Shown: positions 17,192-29,733 of the stretch, piece after piece | Layout of the letters: each line of letters opens with the position of its first letter | Position numbering within the stretch: the first letter of the stretch is position 1 | NCBI RefSeq assembly: GCF_009363255.1 | Contig: NZ_CP045318.1 | Span: 1,030,001-1,094,000, forward strand | Length of the DNA stretch: 64,000 nucleotides | Source of the DNA: Roseivivax sp. THAF197b | GTDB lineage: Bacteria; Pseudomonadota; Alphaproteobacteria; Rhodobacterales; Rhodobacteraceae | Direction: 5' to 3' | Position numbers and translations under genes: made by a program | The notes under the pieces: model-generated | Seen by the model: the letters and a program-made list of their open reading frames with translations, nothing else | Database searches by the model: none | Told to the model about the DNA's origin: nothing

Positions 17192-17761
17192 TTACCGGCC
17201 CCAGCTGCGTACCGGACCGCAATCCATGTGCACGAAGTTCGAACCGGAATACCGGCCGACGCCGCCGGCACGGCAGGCCGCCGCCGCCTTGGCGATTTGT
17301 CCCACGGAGCGCGAGTTGAGCCGCAGATCTGCAGCCTCGCCCCGAAGATGGCGGGAGTTCTTGGCAACGCCGGAGGACCGGCGGCGCAGCATCGCGTTCG
17401 TCTCGGGGCTGCGATAACCCGAGATCAGCATGTAAGGGTCGGACGCATCCAGAAGGTTATGCGATGCAGCCATGATGTCGATCGTCCGCAGATCGATTCC
17501 CTTGACCTTGTTGTTGCGCCAGTCGCGCATGAAGAAATTGATCTCCTTGACGGCGTCGGCGATGTAATCGCCGTCCACCCAGTAGATCATGTCGATACGT
17601 TCCCCGGTACGCCCGGAATACATCTTGATACGGCGGATATCCCCGCCGCCGCGAAGAAATCCCGCGGCATTAGCGAAAGTCGGCGCGGCTGTGATCGTGG
17701 TCGCGGCGAAGGCCTGCAAAAGCCCACGGCGCGTGAAGCCGCCAAAGCGTGCATCGGTCAT
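17192..17761 (-). CDS. DUF882 / YcbK (MepK-like) peptidoglycan endopeptidase
   Basis: 189 residues. The N-terminus TRRGLLQAFAAT is a Tat-type signal, ending near ANA (about 32). The rest is the M15-like DUF882 fold with zinc ligands in 'GYRSPETN', 'KNSRHLRGEAADLR' (H and D) and the last His in 'NFVHMDCG'. The E. coli member MepK cuts the LD (3-3) cross-links that LD-transpeptidases make. Here the gene is divergent from a YcbB-type LD-transpeptidase, just as ycbK is next to ycbB in E. coli, which strengthens the call. Cellular site: periplasm. Confidence 0.85.
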   Translation of the reverse strand: MTDARFGGFTRRGLLQAFAATTITAAPTFANAAGFLRGGGDIRRIKMYSGRTGERIDMIYWVDGDYIADAVKEINFFMRDWRNNKVKGIDLRTIDIMAASHNLLDASDPYMLISGYRSPETNAMLRRRSSGVAKNSRHLRGEAADLRLNSRSVGQIAKAAAACRAGGVGRYSGSNFVHMDCGPVRSWGR

Positions 17762-18090
17762 CGGAAGCCTGTCCCGTTTTCTGTCCTGTATCGCGCGCCT
17801 CGTTGGGCACGCCTGCCATCTATCCCCAGATGTCCTAATTTTTATTGCACAAACCGAATCTGTCTGAAACCCGGTCCGGGGATGTTCACGAAGCGTACAA
17901 CAATTTTCGGCGAAAAGCCGCTGAAATTGCAGGCACGTGTCCAGATTGTCGCAGCCATGTCACAAGCGCGCTGCGGCGTAAAAAATCCGGGATCCAAAGC
18001 GATGGGGAAAGCATTTGTGAATGGACAGCACCCACGATTGCCCGTCAGATAAGCTAAGCCCTTTGTGTCAAAGTATTTTGAGGTTCCTGC
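17762..18090. other. Divergent promoter region between DUF882 and LD-transpeptidase genes
   Basis: 329 bases without a gene. It should hold both promoters; GAGG at 18080-18083 is the ribosome site of the plus-strand gene. No clear operator is seen. Confidence 0.5.
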
Positions 18091-19704
18091 ATGGTCTTCC
18101 GTCTTCCCCCTGTCCTGAAACACTTTGCTGCGGCCAGCGCACTCGCCCTGGTCCTCGGGGCTGTGGCCTTGCCTGCGACGGCGCAGGTGACGGCCTTCAA
18201 ACAGGCAGTGGCGGAAAACGTGGCGGATCATGAGGGCCTGAACGATTTCTACCGCGCACGAATTTTCGAGCCCGTCTGGACCGGCGAGGGGGAACTCGAC
18301 CGCCAGCGCCGCGCCTTCCTGCTCGATGCGATGCGACGCGCACCGGCCCATGGCATTCCCGCATCCCGTCACAATGCCGATGCGCTTTATGCCCAGCTGC
18401 GCGACGCCCGCACGCCCCGCGATCGGGGGGTCGCCGAGATTGCGCTGTCCAAGGCCTATCTCAAGCTTGCCCATGACTTGCAGACCGGCATCCTCGATCC
18501 GCGTCGCGCGGCCAGCGGCATCAAGCGCGATCCGCATATGCGTAGCCCCGAAGAGCTGCTGGCACGGCTGATGGGAGAACCGCCGCGCGCGCTGTTCCGG
18601 TCGCTCGCACCGCAAAGTCCGGAATATGTGCGCCTGATGGCGACCCGTGTGGCGCTCGAGAAGCGGCGCGCGAAGGGCGGTTGGGGCAAGACGGTCAGCG
18701 CGTCCAAGCTGGAGCCGGGCGATACCGGACAGGCCGTGGTCGATCTGCGCAACCGGCTCATCGCGATGGACTATCTCGGGCACACCTCGACGGCGCGCTA
18801 CGACAAGACGATCGAGGCCGCCGTGCGCGACTTCCAGCGCGATCACGGCATGGAGGAGGACGGCATCGCGGGCGCGGCCACGCTCAAGGCCATCAATGTC
18901 GGTATCGACGCACGGCTCAAATCCGTGATCGTCGCGATGGAGCGCGAGCGCTGGATGAACATGCCGGGCGGCCTCGGCCAGCGGCATATCAAGGTGAACC
19001 TCACCGAGTTCGTCGCGCGAATCTATGATGACGAGAAGGTCACCTTCGAGACGCGGTCCGTGATCGGCAAGAATCTCTCCACCCATCAGACGCCGGAGTT
19101 TTCCGACGTGATGGAGCATATGGAGATCAATCCGAGCTGGTACGTCCCGCGCTCCATCATCGTGAACGAATACCTGCCCGCATTGCGGCGCAATCCCGGT
19201 GCGGCGGGGCATCTGCGCATCGTCGACAGCCGCGGGCGCACGGTCAGCCGGGGACGCAGCTTCGCGCAATATTCCGCCTCGAGCTTCCCGTTCTCGATGC
19301 AGCAGCCGCCGGGGCCGAAGAACGCGCTTGGCACCGTGAAGTTCATGTTCCCCAACCGCTACAACATTTATCTGCATGACACGCCCGCCAAGAGCCTGTT
19401 CTCCCGCGAGGTGCGCGCCTTCTCGCATGGCTGCGTTCGCTTGAACGACCCGCACGACTTTGCATACGCGCTGCTCGCCAAGCAGGAAGACGATCCGGTC
19501 GGGTTCTTCAAATCCAAGCTGCGCACGGGCCAGACCCATCGCGTCGTTCTGGAGAAGGAAGTGCCGGTCCACCTGATCTATCGCACGGCCTTCACCACCG
19601 CGAAGGGTCGCACGCAGTTCCGCGACGACATCTACGGCCGCGACGCGCAGATCTGGCAGGCGCTCGAAGCGGCAGGGGTTTCGCTGGGCGGCCTTCAAAG
19701 CTAA
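18091..19704 (+). CDS. LD-transpeptidase of the YcbB (LdtD) type
   Basis: 537 residues. Signal peptide about 1-31 (ends ATA-Q). A YcbB-type N-terminal region ('DFYRARIFEPVWTGEGE') is followed by a peptidoglycan-binding domain (about 207-270, 'LEPGDTGQAVVDLRNRL') and the YkuD catalytic domain with the motif SHGCVRLND (445-453; catalytic Cys448). The enzyme forms 3-3 cross-links in the periplasmic wall, bypassing penicillin-sensitive transpeptidases. Length and order match YcbB (about 600 residues). The gene is divergent from the MepK-like gene and 30 bases ahead of lpxD. Confidence 0.93.
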   Translation: MVFRLPPVLKHFAAASALALVLGAVALPATAQVTAFKQAVAENVADHEGLNDFYRARIFEPVWTGEGELDRQRRAFLLDAMRRAPAHGIPASRHNADALYAQLRDARTPRDRGVAEIALSKAYLKLAHDLQTGILDPRRAASGIKRDPHMRSPEELLARLMGEPPRALFRSLAPQSPEYVRLMATRVALEKRRAKGGWGKTVSASKLEPGDTGQAVVDLRNRLIAMDYLGHTSTARYDKTIEAAVRDFQRDHGMEEDGIAGAATLKAINVGIDARLKSVIVAMERERWMNMPGGLGQRHIKVNLTEFVARIYDDEKVTFETRSVIGKNLSTHQTPEFSDVMEHMEINPSWYVPRSIIVNEYLPALRRNPGAAGHLRIVDSRGRTVSRGRSFAQYSASSFPFSMQQPPGPKNALGTVKFMFPNRYNIYLHDTPAKSLFSREVRAFSHGCVRLNDPHDFAYALLAKQEDDPVGFFKSKLRTGQTHRVVLEKEVPVHLIYRTAFTTAKGRTQFRDDIYGRDAQIWQALEAAGVSLGGLQS

Positions 19705-19734
19705 CACTTCGGGCAATTCTGCCCGGAGGCCCCA

Positions 19735-20826
19735 ATGCGCCATACTATAGACGAGATCGCTCATGCCCTCGGCCTCAAGGCGGTGGGGGATGGTGCCATC
19801 GCGGTCGAGGGGGTGGCAGAGCCCGCAGATTGTCCGCCGGATCGTCTGGCCATCGCGCTGAAGCCCGCCTTCGCCGAGCAGCTCGGTCAGGGAGAGGCGC
19901 AGGCGGCGCTTCTTTGGGACGGGGCGGATTGGCAGGGCATGGGCCTCAAGGCCGCGATCCTGGCCAAGCGGCCGCGTTACGCGCTTTCGGGGGTCTCGGC
20001 GGCGTTCGATCCCGGGCAGGGCTACGGCGCAGGCATTCACGAAACGGCTCACATCGATCCATCGGCGCGTATCGCGCCGGACGTGGCCGTTGGTCCCTTC
20101 ACCGTGATCGGGGCAGAAGTCGAGATCGGCACAGGATCGGTGATCGGCCCGCAGGTCTTCATCGGGCGCGGCGCGCGCATCGGGGCGGGCGCGCTTGTCC
20201 ATGCCGGTGCGCGGATCGGCGCGGGTGTGACTGCCGGAGACCGGCTCATCGTGCAATTCAACGCGGTCATCGGCTCCGACGGCTTCTCCTTCGTGACGCC
20301 GGAAGTCTCCGGGGTGGAGCGGGCGCGCGAAAGCCTCGGCGATCAGGGCGCGGCCGAGGCCCAACCCTGGGCGCGGATCCATTCGCTAGGGGCTGTCACC
20401 CTTGGCGACGACGTGGAGGTCGGGGCCAATTCCTCGATCGACAGGGGAACGGTCCGCGACACCGGCATCGGCACCGGAACCAAGATCGATAACAACGTCC
20501 AGGTCGGCCATAACGTGGTGGTCGGGCAGCATTGCCTGCTCTGTGGGATGGTCGGGATCGGGGGCTCCACGGTGATCGGAGATCACAGCGTGCTCGGCGG
20601 GCAATCCGGTGTCGGCGACAATCTGAAGATCGGGGCGCGCGTTATCCTCGGGGCAGGCACGCTGGCGCTGTCGAACGTGCCCGAGGGGCGGGTGATGATG
20701 GGCTATCCCGCCATGAAGATGGATCAGAATATCGAAGCCTATAAGGGCCTGCGCCGCCTGCCACGATTGTTCCGGGAGGTCGACGCGCTCAGGAAAGCGG
20801 TTTCAAAGCTCTCGGGGAATGGCTAA
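19735..20826 (+). CDS. lpxD: UDP-3-O-acylglucosamine N-acyltransferase
   Basis: 363 residues. An N-terminal uridine-binding domain (about 1-95) precedes a left-handed beta-helix of hexapeptide repeats (about 100-320, for example 'IGTGSVIGPQVFIGRGARIG'). The catalytic His is in 'VQVGHNVVVGQHCLLCG', and the C-terminal helix 'LRRLPRLFREVDALRKAVSKL' is typical. LpxD attaches the second acyl chain in lipid A synthesis, taking it from acyl-ACP. It is usually clustered with bamA, fabZ and lpxA. Here it is followed by an acyl carrier protein and a ketosynthase, an acyl-supply arrangement. Confidence 0.95.
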   Translation: MRHTIDEIAHALGLKAVGDGAIAVEGVAEPADCPPDRLAIALKPAFAEQLGQGEAQAALLWDGADWQGMGLKAAILAKRPRYALSGVSAAFDPGQGYGAGIHETAHIDPSARIAPDVAVGPFTVIGAEVEIGTGSVIGPQVFIGRGARIGAGALVHAGARIGAGVTAGDRLIVQFNAVIGSDGFSFVTPEVSGVERARESLGDQGAAEAQPWARIHSLGAVTLGDDVEVGANSSIDRGTVRDTGIGTGTKIDNNVQVGHNVVVGQHCLLCGMVGIGGSTVIGDHSVLGGQSGVGDNLKIGARVILGAGTLALSNVPEGRVMMGYPAMKMDQNIEAYKGLRRLPRLFREVDALRKAVSKLSGNG

Positions 20827-20863
20827 ATCGCAGGGAAATGGCGACAGACCGGGCAGATGATCC

Positions 20864-21124
20864 ATGGATGTGAAGACGAAGGTTGTTGAAATTCTGGCCG
20901 ATCAGGCGGTGCTCGAGCCGTCGGATGTGGACATGGACATGACGCTTGAGGATCTGGGCATCGATTCCATGGCGCTGGTGGAATCGATCTTCGCCATCGA
21001 GGAAGCCTTCGATATCTCCGTGCCGTTCAACGCCAACGCCCCCGGGGAAAGCGGCTTCGATATCTCATCCGTGCGCAAGATCGTCGCCGAGGTCGAGCGG
21101 CTGGTCGCCGAACAGCACGCGTGA
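20864..21124 (+). CDS. Acyl carrier protein
   Basis: 86 residues. The phosphopantetheine site is DLGIDSMALVE with Ser35; helix II continues as 'SIFAIEEAFDISVPF'. It differs clearly from the housekeeping AcpP pattern (DSLD[TS]VELVMALEEEF). It begins 37 bases after lpxD and its stop overlaps the GTG start of the ketosynthase, so the three are one operon. A dedicated ACP for lipid A or another special acyl chain is the simplest reading, as with AcpXL of rhizobia, although the sequence is not close to AcpXL. Confidence 0.88.
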   Translation: MDVKTKVVEILADQAVLEPSDVDMDMTLEDLGIDSMALVESIFAIEEAFDISVPFNANAPGESGFDISSVRKIVAEVERLVAEQHA

Positions 21125-22329
21125 GGCGGGTTGTCATCACCGGCGCGGGCACGATCAACGCCCTCGGCCATGATGTGCCGACCACACTCGAGGCCATGCG
21201 CGAGGGCCGTTCCGGGATCGGGCCGCTCGATATCCGCGATGCCGACCGGCTGTCTATCCGGATCGGCGGGCAGGTCACGGGCTACGCCGCCGAGTCGCGG
21301 TTCAACCGCCAGCAGATCGCGCTTTACGATCGCTACACGCAATTCACGCTTCTGGCCGCCGCAGAGGCCATCGCGCAATCGGGGCTCAGCTTCGAGGGCG
21401 AGCTGGCCGCGCGCTCGGGCGTCGTGCTGGGCACGAGCGGCGGCGGTCTGACCACGCAGGACGAGAATTATCGCGCGGTCTATGAGGAGGGGAAGAACCG
21501 CGTGCATCCCTTCATCGTGCCGAAGCTGATGAACAATGCGGCCTGTTCCCATGTCTCCATGCAGTGGAACATCAAGGGGCCGAGCTTCACCGTGGCCTCC
21601 GCCTGCGCCTCGTCCAATCACGCGATGGGACAGGCCTTCTGGTTCGTGCGGTCGGGCATGGCGCCGGTCATGGTCACGGGCGGGTCGGAGAGCATGCTGT
21701 GTTTCGGCGGGATCAAGGCCTGGGAAGGCCTGCGGGTCATGTCGAAGGATGGCTGCCGCCCGTTTTCGGCGAACCGCAACGGCATGGTGCAGGGCGAGGG
21801 CGCGGGCATCTTCGTCTTCGAGGATTACGAGCATGCGCGCGCGCGCGGGGCCGAGATCCTCGCCGAGGTGGTGGGGGCCGCGATGTCCTCCGATGCCGCC
21901 GATATCGTCATGCCGTCGAAACAGGGGGCCGCGCGGGCCATGCAGGGCGCGCTGGCCGATGCGGGGCTCGCCCCTGAAAAGGTGGGCTATATCAATGCGC
22001 ACGGGACCGGAACGGCGGCCAATGACAAGACCGAATGCGCCGCGGTGGCGGATGTGTTCGGGGCGCATGCGGACCGGCTGATGATCTCGTCCACGAAGTC
22101 GATGCATGGCCATGTGATCGGCGGCACCGGGGCCATCGAGGCGCTCTCCTGCATCATGGCCCTGCGCGACGGCGTGATCGCGCCCACGATCAATTACGAC
22201 GAGCCCGACCCCGAATGCGCGCTGGACGTCGTGCCGAACGCCGCCCGGGAGGCCCGTGTCGAGGCGGTCCTGTCGAACGCCTTCGCCTTCGGAGGGCTGA
22301 ACGCGGTCCTGGCCTTCGCACGCGTTTGA
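21121..22329 (+). CDS. Beta-ketoacyl-ACP synthase (KAS II/FabF type)
   Basis: 402 residues, GTG start overlapping the ACP stop (GTGA). The catalytic triad is complete: Cys162 in VASACASSNHAMG, His294 in NAHGTGTAAND and His331 in STKSMHGHVIGGTG. It condenses malonyl-ACP with acyl-ACP. Because it is translationally coupled to its own ACP and sits behind lpxD, it is probably not the housekeeping FabF but an elongation enzyme for a specific acyl chain. A converging mnmA follows after a hairpin-rich gap. Confidence 0.92.
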   Translation: MRRVVITGAGTINALGHDVPTTLEAMREGRSGIGPLDIRDADRLSIRIGGQVTGYAAESRFNRQQIALYDRYTQFTLLAAAEAIAQSGLSFEGELAARSGVVLGTSGGGLTTQDENYRAVYEEGKNRVHPFIVPKLMNNAACSHVSMQWNIKGPSFTVASACASSNHAMGQAFWFVRSGMAPVMVTGGSESMLCFGGIKAWEGLRVMSKDGCRPFSANRNGMVQGEGAGIFVFEDYEHARARGAEILAEVVGAAMSSDAADIVMPSKQGAARAMQGALADAGLAPEKVGYINAHGTGTAANDKTECAAVADVFGAHADRLMISSTKSMHGHVIGGTGAIEALSCIMALRDGVIAPTINYDEPDPECALDVVPNAAREARVEAVLSNAFAFGGLNAVLAFARV

Positions 22330-22352
22330 CGGTGCTTGCCTGATCTGGCGGT

Positions 22353-22449
22353 GCGGGCGTTCCGCCCGCGCATGTCATCTCGTTCGGGGCCTTCTGGCCC
22401 CGATCTCGGCGGAGGGGGCCGGCCCCCTCTTGGGCCGCAGGCGGCCCAA
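22353..22449. repeat. Cluster of four consecutive perfect hairpins
   Basis: GCGGGCG/CGCCCGC (22353-22369), CGGGGCC/GGCCCCG (22385-22402), the unbroken palindrome GAGGGGGCCGGCCCCCTC (22412-22429) and TTGGGCCGC/GCGGCCCAA (22430-22449). They fill the space between the converging ketosynthase and mnmA genes and probably stop transcription both ways. Confidence 0.85.
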
Positions 22450-22469
22450 TTCACCCCCGGCGGTTTTCG

Positions 22470-22489
22470 GGAAAGGTGAAGCGCATAGG
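22470..22489 (+). repeat. Short shared motif GAAAGGTGAAGCGCA, copy 1
   Basis: The motif GAAAGGTGAAGCGCA, followed by one variable base and AGGGG, recurs at 44191-44210. Here it follows the hairpin cluster and a TTTTC stretch. Confidence 0.6.
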
Positions 22490-22584
22490 GGCGTTTCGCA
22501 TGAGAGGTCCGGTTGGAAGCCGGTCAGACCGCGGGAGCCGAGGGCGGCCAAACGCGACGCCAAGCCATCTGCGCGCCGTCCGGC

Positions 22585-23727
22585 TCAGTGGCCGCGCCAG
22601 ATCCATCCGCCGCCAAGGATGCGGCTGCCGCCGGTCTCGTAGAAGACGCAGGCCTGACCGGGCGACACGCCTTCTTCCGGGGTCAGCAATTCGACCTCCG
22701 CCTCGGTGGGCGACAGGGGACGGATCACCGCCTCGCGCGGGGGGCGGGTGGAGCGGACCTTGACCGAGACATGCCATTCGGACTGGCTGGCGAAGGGCGT
22801 ATCGCCGAGCCAGTTGATCTCGCGGACCGGAACCGTGCGCGTGGCGAGCATGTCCTTCGGGCCGACGATCACACGCTTTGCGTCGACATCGAGTTTGACC
22901 ACGTAAAGCGGCTCATCGAGCCCGCCGATGCCGAGCCCGCGGCGCTGCCCGATCGTGTAGTGGATGACGCCCCGATGGGTGCCCAGAACGCGTCCGTCGG
23001 CATGCACGATCTCGCCCGGCTCCGCAGCACCGGGGCGCAGTTTCTCGATGACGGAGGCATAATTGCCGTCCGGCACGAAGCAGATGTCCTGGCTGTCGGG
23101 CTTGTCGGCGACAGTCAGACCGTACTTCGCGGCCAGCGCGCGGGTCGCGTCCTTGGAAGGCAGATGGCCCAAGGGGAAGCGCAGATAGTCGAGCTGGTCG
23201 GGTGTGGTCGAGAACAGGAAATAGGACTGATCGCGGTTGGCATCGGCGGCGGAATGCAATTCCGGTCCTGCCGCGCCCATCTTGCGCTGGATGTAATGCC
23301 CTGTCGCCATGCAATCGGCATCGAGATCCTTCGCGGTGGCCAAGAGATCCTTGAACTTCACCCGCTCGTTGCAGCGGATGCAGGGCACGGGCGTCGCACC
23401 GCCCAGATAGCTTTCGGCAAATTCGTCGATCACCGCGTCGCGGAAGATGTTCTCGTAATCGAGCACGTAATGCGGGAAACCCATTTCCTCGGCCACGCGG
23501 CGCGCATCGTGGATGTCGATCCCCGCGCAGCAGGCGCCCTTCTTGGCCAGCGCCGCGCCATGATCGTAAAGCTGCAGCGTGACGCCAACGACGTCGTAGC
23601 CTTCCTCTGCCAGCTGCGCGGCCACGACCGAGCTGTCCACGCCGCCCGACATGGCGACGACGACGCGCGTCTCGGACGGGGGCTTGGCAAAGCCGAGCGA
23701 GTTCGGGGTTGTTGCGTCAAAGGCCAT
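22585..23727 (-). CDS. mnmA: tRNA-specific 2-thiouridylase
   Basis: 380 residues from MAFDATT; the frame is open further upstream but lacks family character there. The PP-loop [15 protein letters not shown] is near the N-terminus. The two catalytic cysteines are in PCIRCNE and [10 protein letters not shown], and the tRNA-binding [14 protein letters not shown] follows. MnmA places sulfur on U34 of tRNA-Glu, -Gln and -Lys. It is divergent from sciP with 135 bases between the start codons. Confidence 0.97.
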   Translation of the reverse strand: MAFDATTPNSLGFAKPPSETRVVVAMSGGVDSSVVAAQLAEEGYDVVGVTLQLYDHGAALAKKGACCAGIDIHDARRVAEEMGFPHYVLDYENIFRDAVIDEFAESYLGGATPVPCIRCNERVKFKDLLATAKDLDADCMATGHYIQRKMGAAGPELHSAADANRDQSYFLFSTTPDQLDYLRFPLGHLPSKDATRALAAKYGLTVADKPDSQDICFVPDGNYASVIEKLRPGAAEPGEIVHADGRVLGTHRGVIHYTIGQRRGLGIGGLDEPLYVVKLDVDAKRVIVGPKDMLATRTVPVREINWLGDTPFASQSEWHVSVKVRSTRPPREAVIRPLSPTEAEVELLTPEEGVSPGQACVFYETGGSRILGGGWIWRGH

Positions 23728-23862
23728 GGGGATCGCAATCTGCAGCTTGGTTGGAGACTGGCGGAATATATGAAAATCCAACCTATTCTCAAGGGGCGGC
23801 TTCATGCTGCGTTAAGCGCCACTGCGCAAGGGTCGCATCCGGACGAACAAGGGATCAGCCGG

Positions 23863-24141
23863 ATGTACCTCAAAAGGATCGACGGACCGCGCGCGGTGCA
23901 TTTGCCCGATGGCAGCACGATGACACGCGCGGACCTGCCGCCAACCGATATCAAACGCTGGGTGGCCTCGCGCAAGCTGGCTGTCGTCAAGGCAGTGCTC
24001 TTTGGATTGATAACCGACAAACAGGCGCAGGAACTCTACGCCCTGTCGGAGGAGGAGCTGCAGGAATGGATCGCGGCGGCGCGCCTTCACGGGCCTGACG
24101 CTCTGAAAACGACAACACTGCAGAAATACAGACAACTTTAA
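23863..24141 (+). CDS. sciP: SciP (DUF1153), CtrA-inhibitor protein
   Basis: 92 residues, helix-turn-helix DUF1153 family. Typical features are 'MYLKRIDGPRAVHLPDGSTMTRADLPP', 'TDIKRWVASRKLAVVKAV' and the ending LQKYRQL. In Caulobacter SciP binds CtrA and blocks it from activating target promoters. Here it sits directly before ctrA on the same strand, 95 bases away, so regulator and inhibitor are physically linked. I chose this ATG because the homology begins at MYLKR; the much longer open frame upstream is antisense to mnmA. Confidence 0.92.
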   Translation: MYLKRIDGPRAVHLPDGSTMTRADLPPTDIKRWVASRKLAVVKAVLFGLITDKQAQELYALSEEELQEWIAAARLHGPDALKTTTLQKYRQL

Positions 24142-24159
24142 GTTGTATTTGCTGTATTT
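24124..24159. promoter_or_regulatory. Nested palindrome across the sciP stop codon
   Basis: Inner palindrome ACAACTT-T-AAGTTGT (24132-24146) is flanked by AAATACAG (24124-24131) and its exact complement CTGTATTT (24152-24159). The sciP stop TAA is at the centre. It could be an operator for ctrA or a weak terminator/attenuator. Confidence 0.6.
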
Positions 24160-24168
24160 TCGGCTATC

Positions 24169-24184
24169 TTTAGGAGTGATTAAC
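24169..24184 (+). promoter_or_regulatory. Candidate CtrA-binding box upstream of ctrA
   Basis: TTTA, seven bases, TTAAC. The CtrA consensus is TTAA-N7-TTAAC, so there is one mismatch. It lies 53 bases before the ctrA start codon, a place suited to autoregulation. Confidence 0.6.
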
Positions 24185-24236
24185 TCTTTTACGCACACAT
24201 TGGCGCAACCCCGGGCAGCTCAATGGGAGAGACCAT

Positions 24237-24953
24237 ATGCGCGTTCTACTCGTCGAAGACGACCTGACGACGTCGAAAAGCATCGAGATGATGCTGACCC
24301 ATGCAAACCTGAACGTCTACGCGACGGATATGGGGGAAGAGGGCGTCGATCTTGCCAAGCTTTATGATTACGACCTGATCCTTCTCGATATAAATCTTCC
24401 TGATATCACCGGGCATGACGTGCTGCGGCAATTGCGCAAGGCACGGATCAACACGCCGATCCTGATCCTGTCGGGCGACGACGATACCGAAAGCAAGCTG
24501 AAAAGCTTCGGTTTCGGGGCGGATGATTACCTCACCAAGCCATTTCACAGGGACGAACTTGTCGCTCGCATCCACGCGATCATCCGGCGCTCGAAAGGGC
24601 ATTCGCAATCGGTGATCCGCACGGGCAAGATCGCGGTAAATCTCGATACGAAGACGGTCGAGGTCGGGGATGGGCAGGTCCATCTGACCGGCAAGGAATA
24701 CCAGATGATCGAGCTGTTGAGCCTGCGCAAGGGCACGACCCTCACCAAGGAGATGTTCCTGAACCATCTCTACGGGGGCATGGACGAGCCGGAACTGAAG
24801 ATCATCGATGTCTTCATCTGCAAGCTGCGCAAGAAACTCACCGAAGCCACGGGTGAGGCCAGCTATATCGAAACGGTCTGGGGGCGCGGATACGTTCTGC
24901 GCGATCCCGAACCGGCAAGCGAAACACCCGGACCGATCGCCATCGGCGCCTGA
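24237..24953 (+). CDS. ctrA: Cell-cycle response regulator CtrA
   Basis: 238 residues. Receiver domain (1-120) with phospho-acceptor Asp51 in LLLDINLPD, acid pair EDD at 7-9 and Lys in '[11 protein letters not shown]'. The winged-helix domain (about 128-228) carries '[26 protein letters not shown]' and '[13 protein letters not shown]', nearly invariant in CtrA. In Rhodobacterales CtrA is often non-essential and controls motility, gene transfer agents and related traits. The C-terminus ends in Gly-Ala rather than the Ala-Ala degron of Caulobacter CtrA. GGGAGAGACC precedes the ATG. Confidence 0.97.
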   Translation: MRVLLVEDDLTTSKSIEMMLTHANLNVYATDMGEEGVDLAKLYDYDLILLDINLPDITGHDVLRQLRKARINTPILILSGDDDTESKLKSFGFGADDYLTKPFHRDELVARIHAIIRRSKGHSQSVIRTGKIAVNLDTKTVEVGDGQVHLTGKEYQMIELLSLRKGTTLTKEMFLNHLYGGMDEPELKIIDVFICKLRKKLTEATGEASYIETVWGRGYVLRDPEPASETPGPIAIGA

Positions 24954-29284
<4,331 letters not shown>

Positions 29285-29293
29285 CCGCCTCTT

Positions 29294-29367
29294 TGTTCCC
29301 ATCTGTTCTCCCGTGTTCTCAAATGTTCTTAAAAAGTTCTTTACAGGTGTGGTCAATTGTGAGAACA
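29294..29367. promoter_or_regulatory. Array of TGTTC boxes (candidate LexA or other operator)
   Basis: TGTTC starts at 29294, 29304, 29314 and 29324, exactly 10 bases apart, and a further GTTC lies at 29336. The last pair is GTTC-N7-GTTC (29325-29339), the direct-repeat LexA box known in alphaproteobacteria. An inverted copy (GAGAACA) is at 29361-29367. The start of the 38-residue gene is 31 bases downstream. Confidence 0.65.
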
Positions 29368-29397
29368 AATGGGCAACGCCAACGAGAGGATGCACCG

Positions 29398-29514
29398 ATG
29401 ATTGATCAGATCAAGACCACGATCCGGCGCTCGCAGAGCACGCTTTGGATGGATTCGCTGGGTGTGCTCTCCCTCGTCGTTATGCTCGTCACCGGTCTGC
29501 ATATCGGATCGTGA
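29398..29514 (+). CDS. Putative 38-residue single-span membrane protein
   Basis: Opens MIDQIKTTIRRSQSTLWM and ends in one hydrophobic helix (about 19-37: DSLGVLSLVVMLVTGLHIG). A good ribosome site, GAGAGGA, lies eight bases before the ATG, and a strong terminator lies downstream, so it looks like its own gene. The TGTTC array upstream suggests DNA-damage control; small SOS-induced membrane proteins such as SidA of Caulobacter block division. I do not recognise a named family, so the role is inference. Confidence 0.6.
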   Translation: MIDQIKTTIRRSQSTLWMDSLGVLSLVVMLVTGLHIGS

Positions 29515-29654
29515 CGCTTCGGTTTCTGCCTGCGTAGCTTGTGCCGGACGCCTGTCCCAACGCATCGACTGTCCCCTGATGCATCGCCACGGACACTGCC
29601 TGTCCCGTTATGTGCGATTTCCCGCGTCCCAAACGCCCACAAGACACGCCACTT

Positions 29655-29687
29655 CCCGCCGCGTCCCCCAAGACGCGGCGGTTTTTT
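29655..29687 (+). terminator. Strong Rho-independent terminator
   Basis: CCGCCGCGTC (29655-29664) pairs with GACGCGGCGG (29671-29680), followed by seven T bases. It ends the transcript of the 38-residue gene, leaving about 140 bases of 3' untranslated RNA in which I see no other gene. Confidence 0.92.
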
Positions 29688-29733
29688 TGTGAAGGGCATG
29701 CGGGGAGCCGTATCGCTGTGCATCTTGGCGTGA

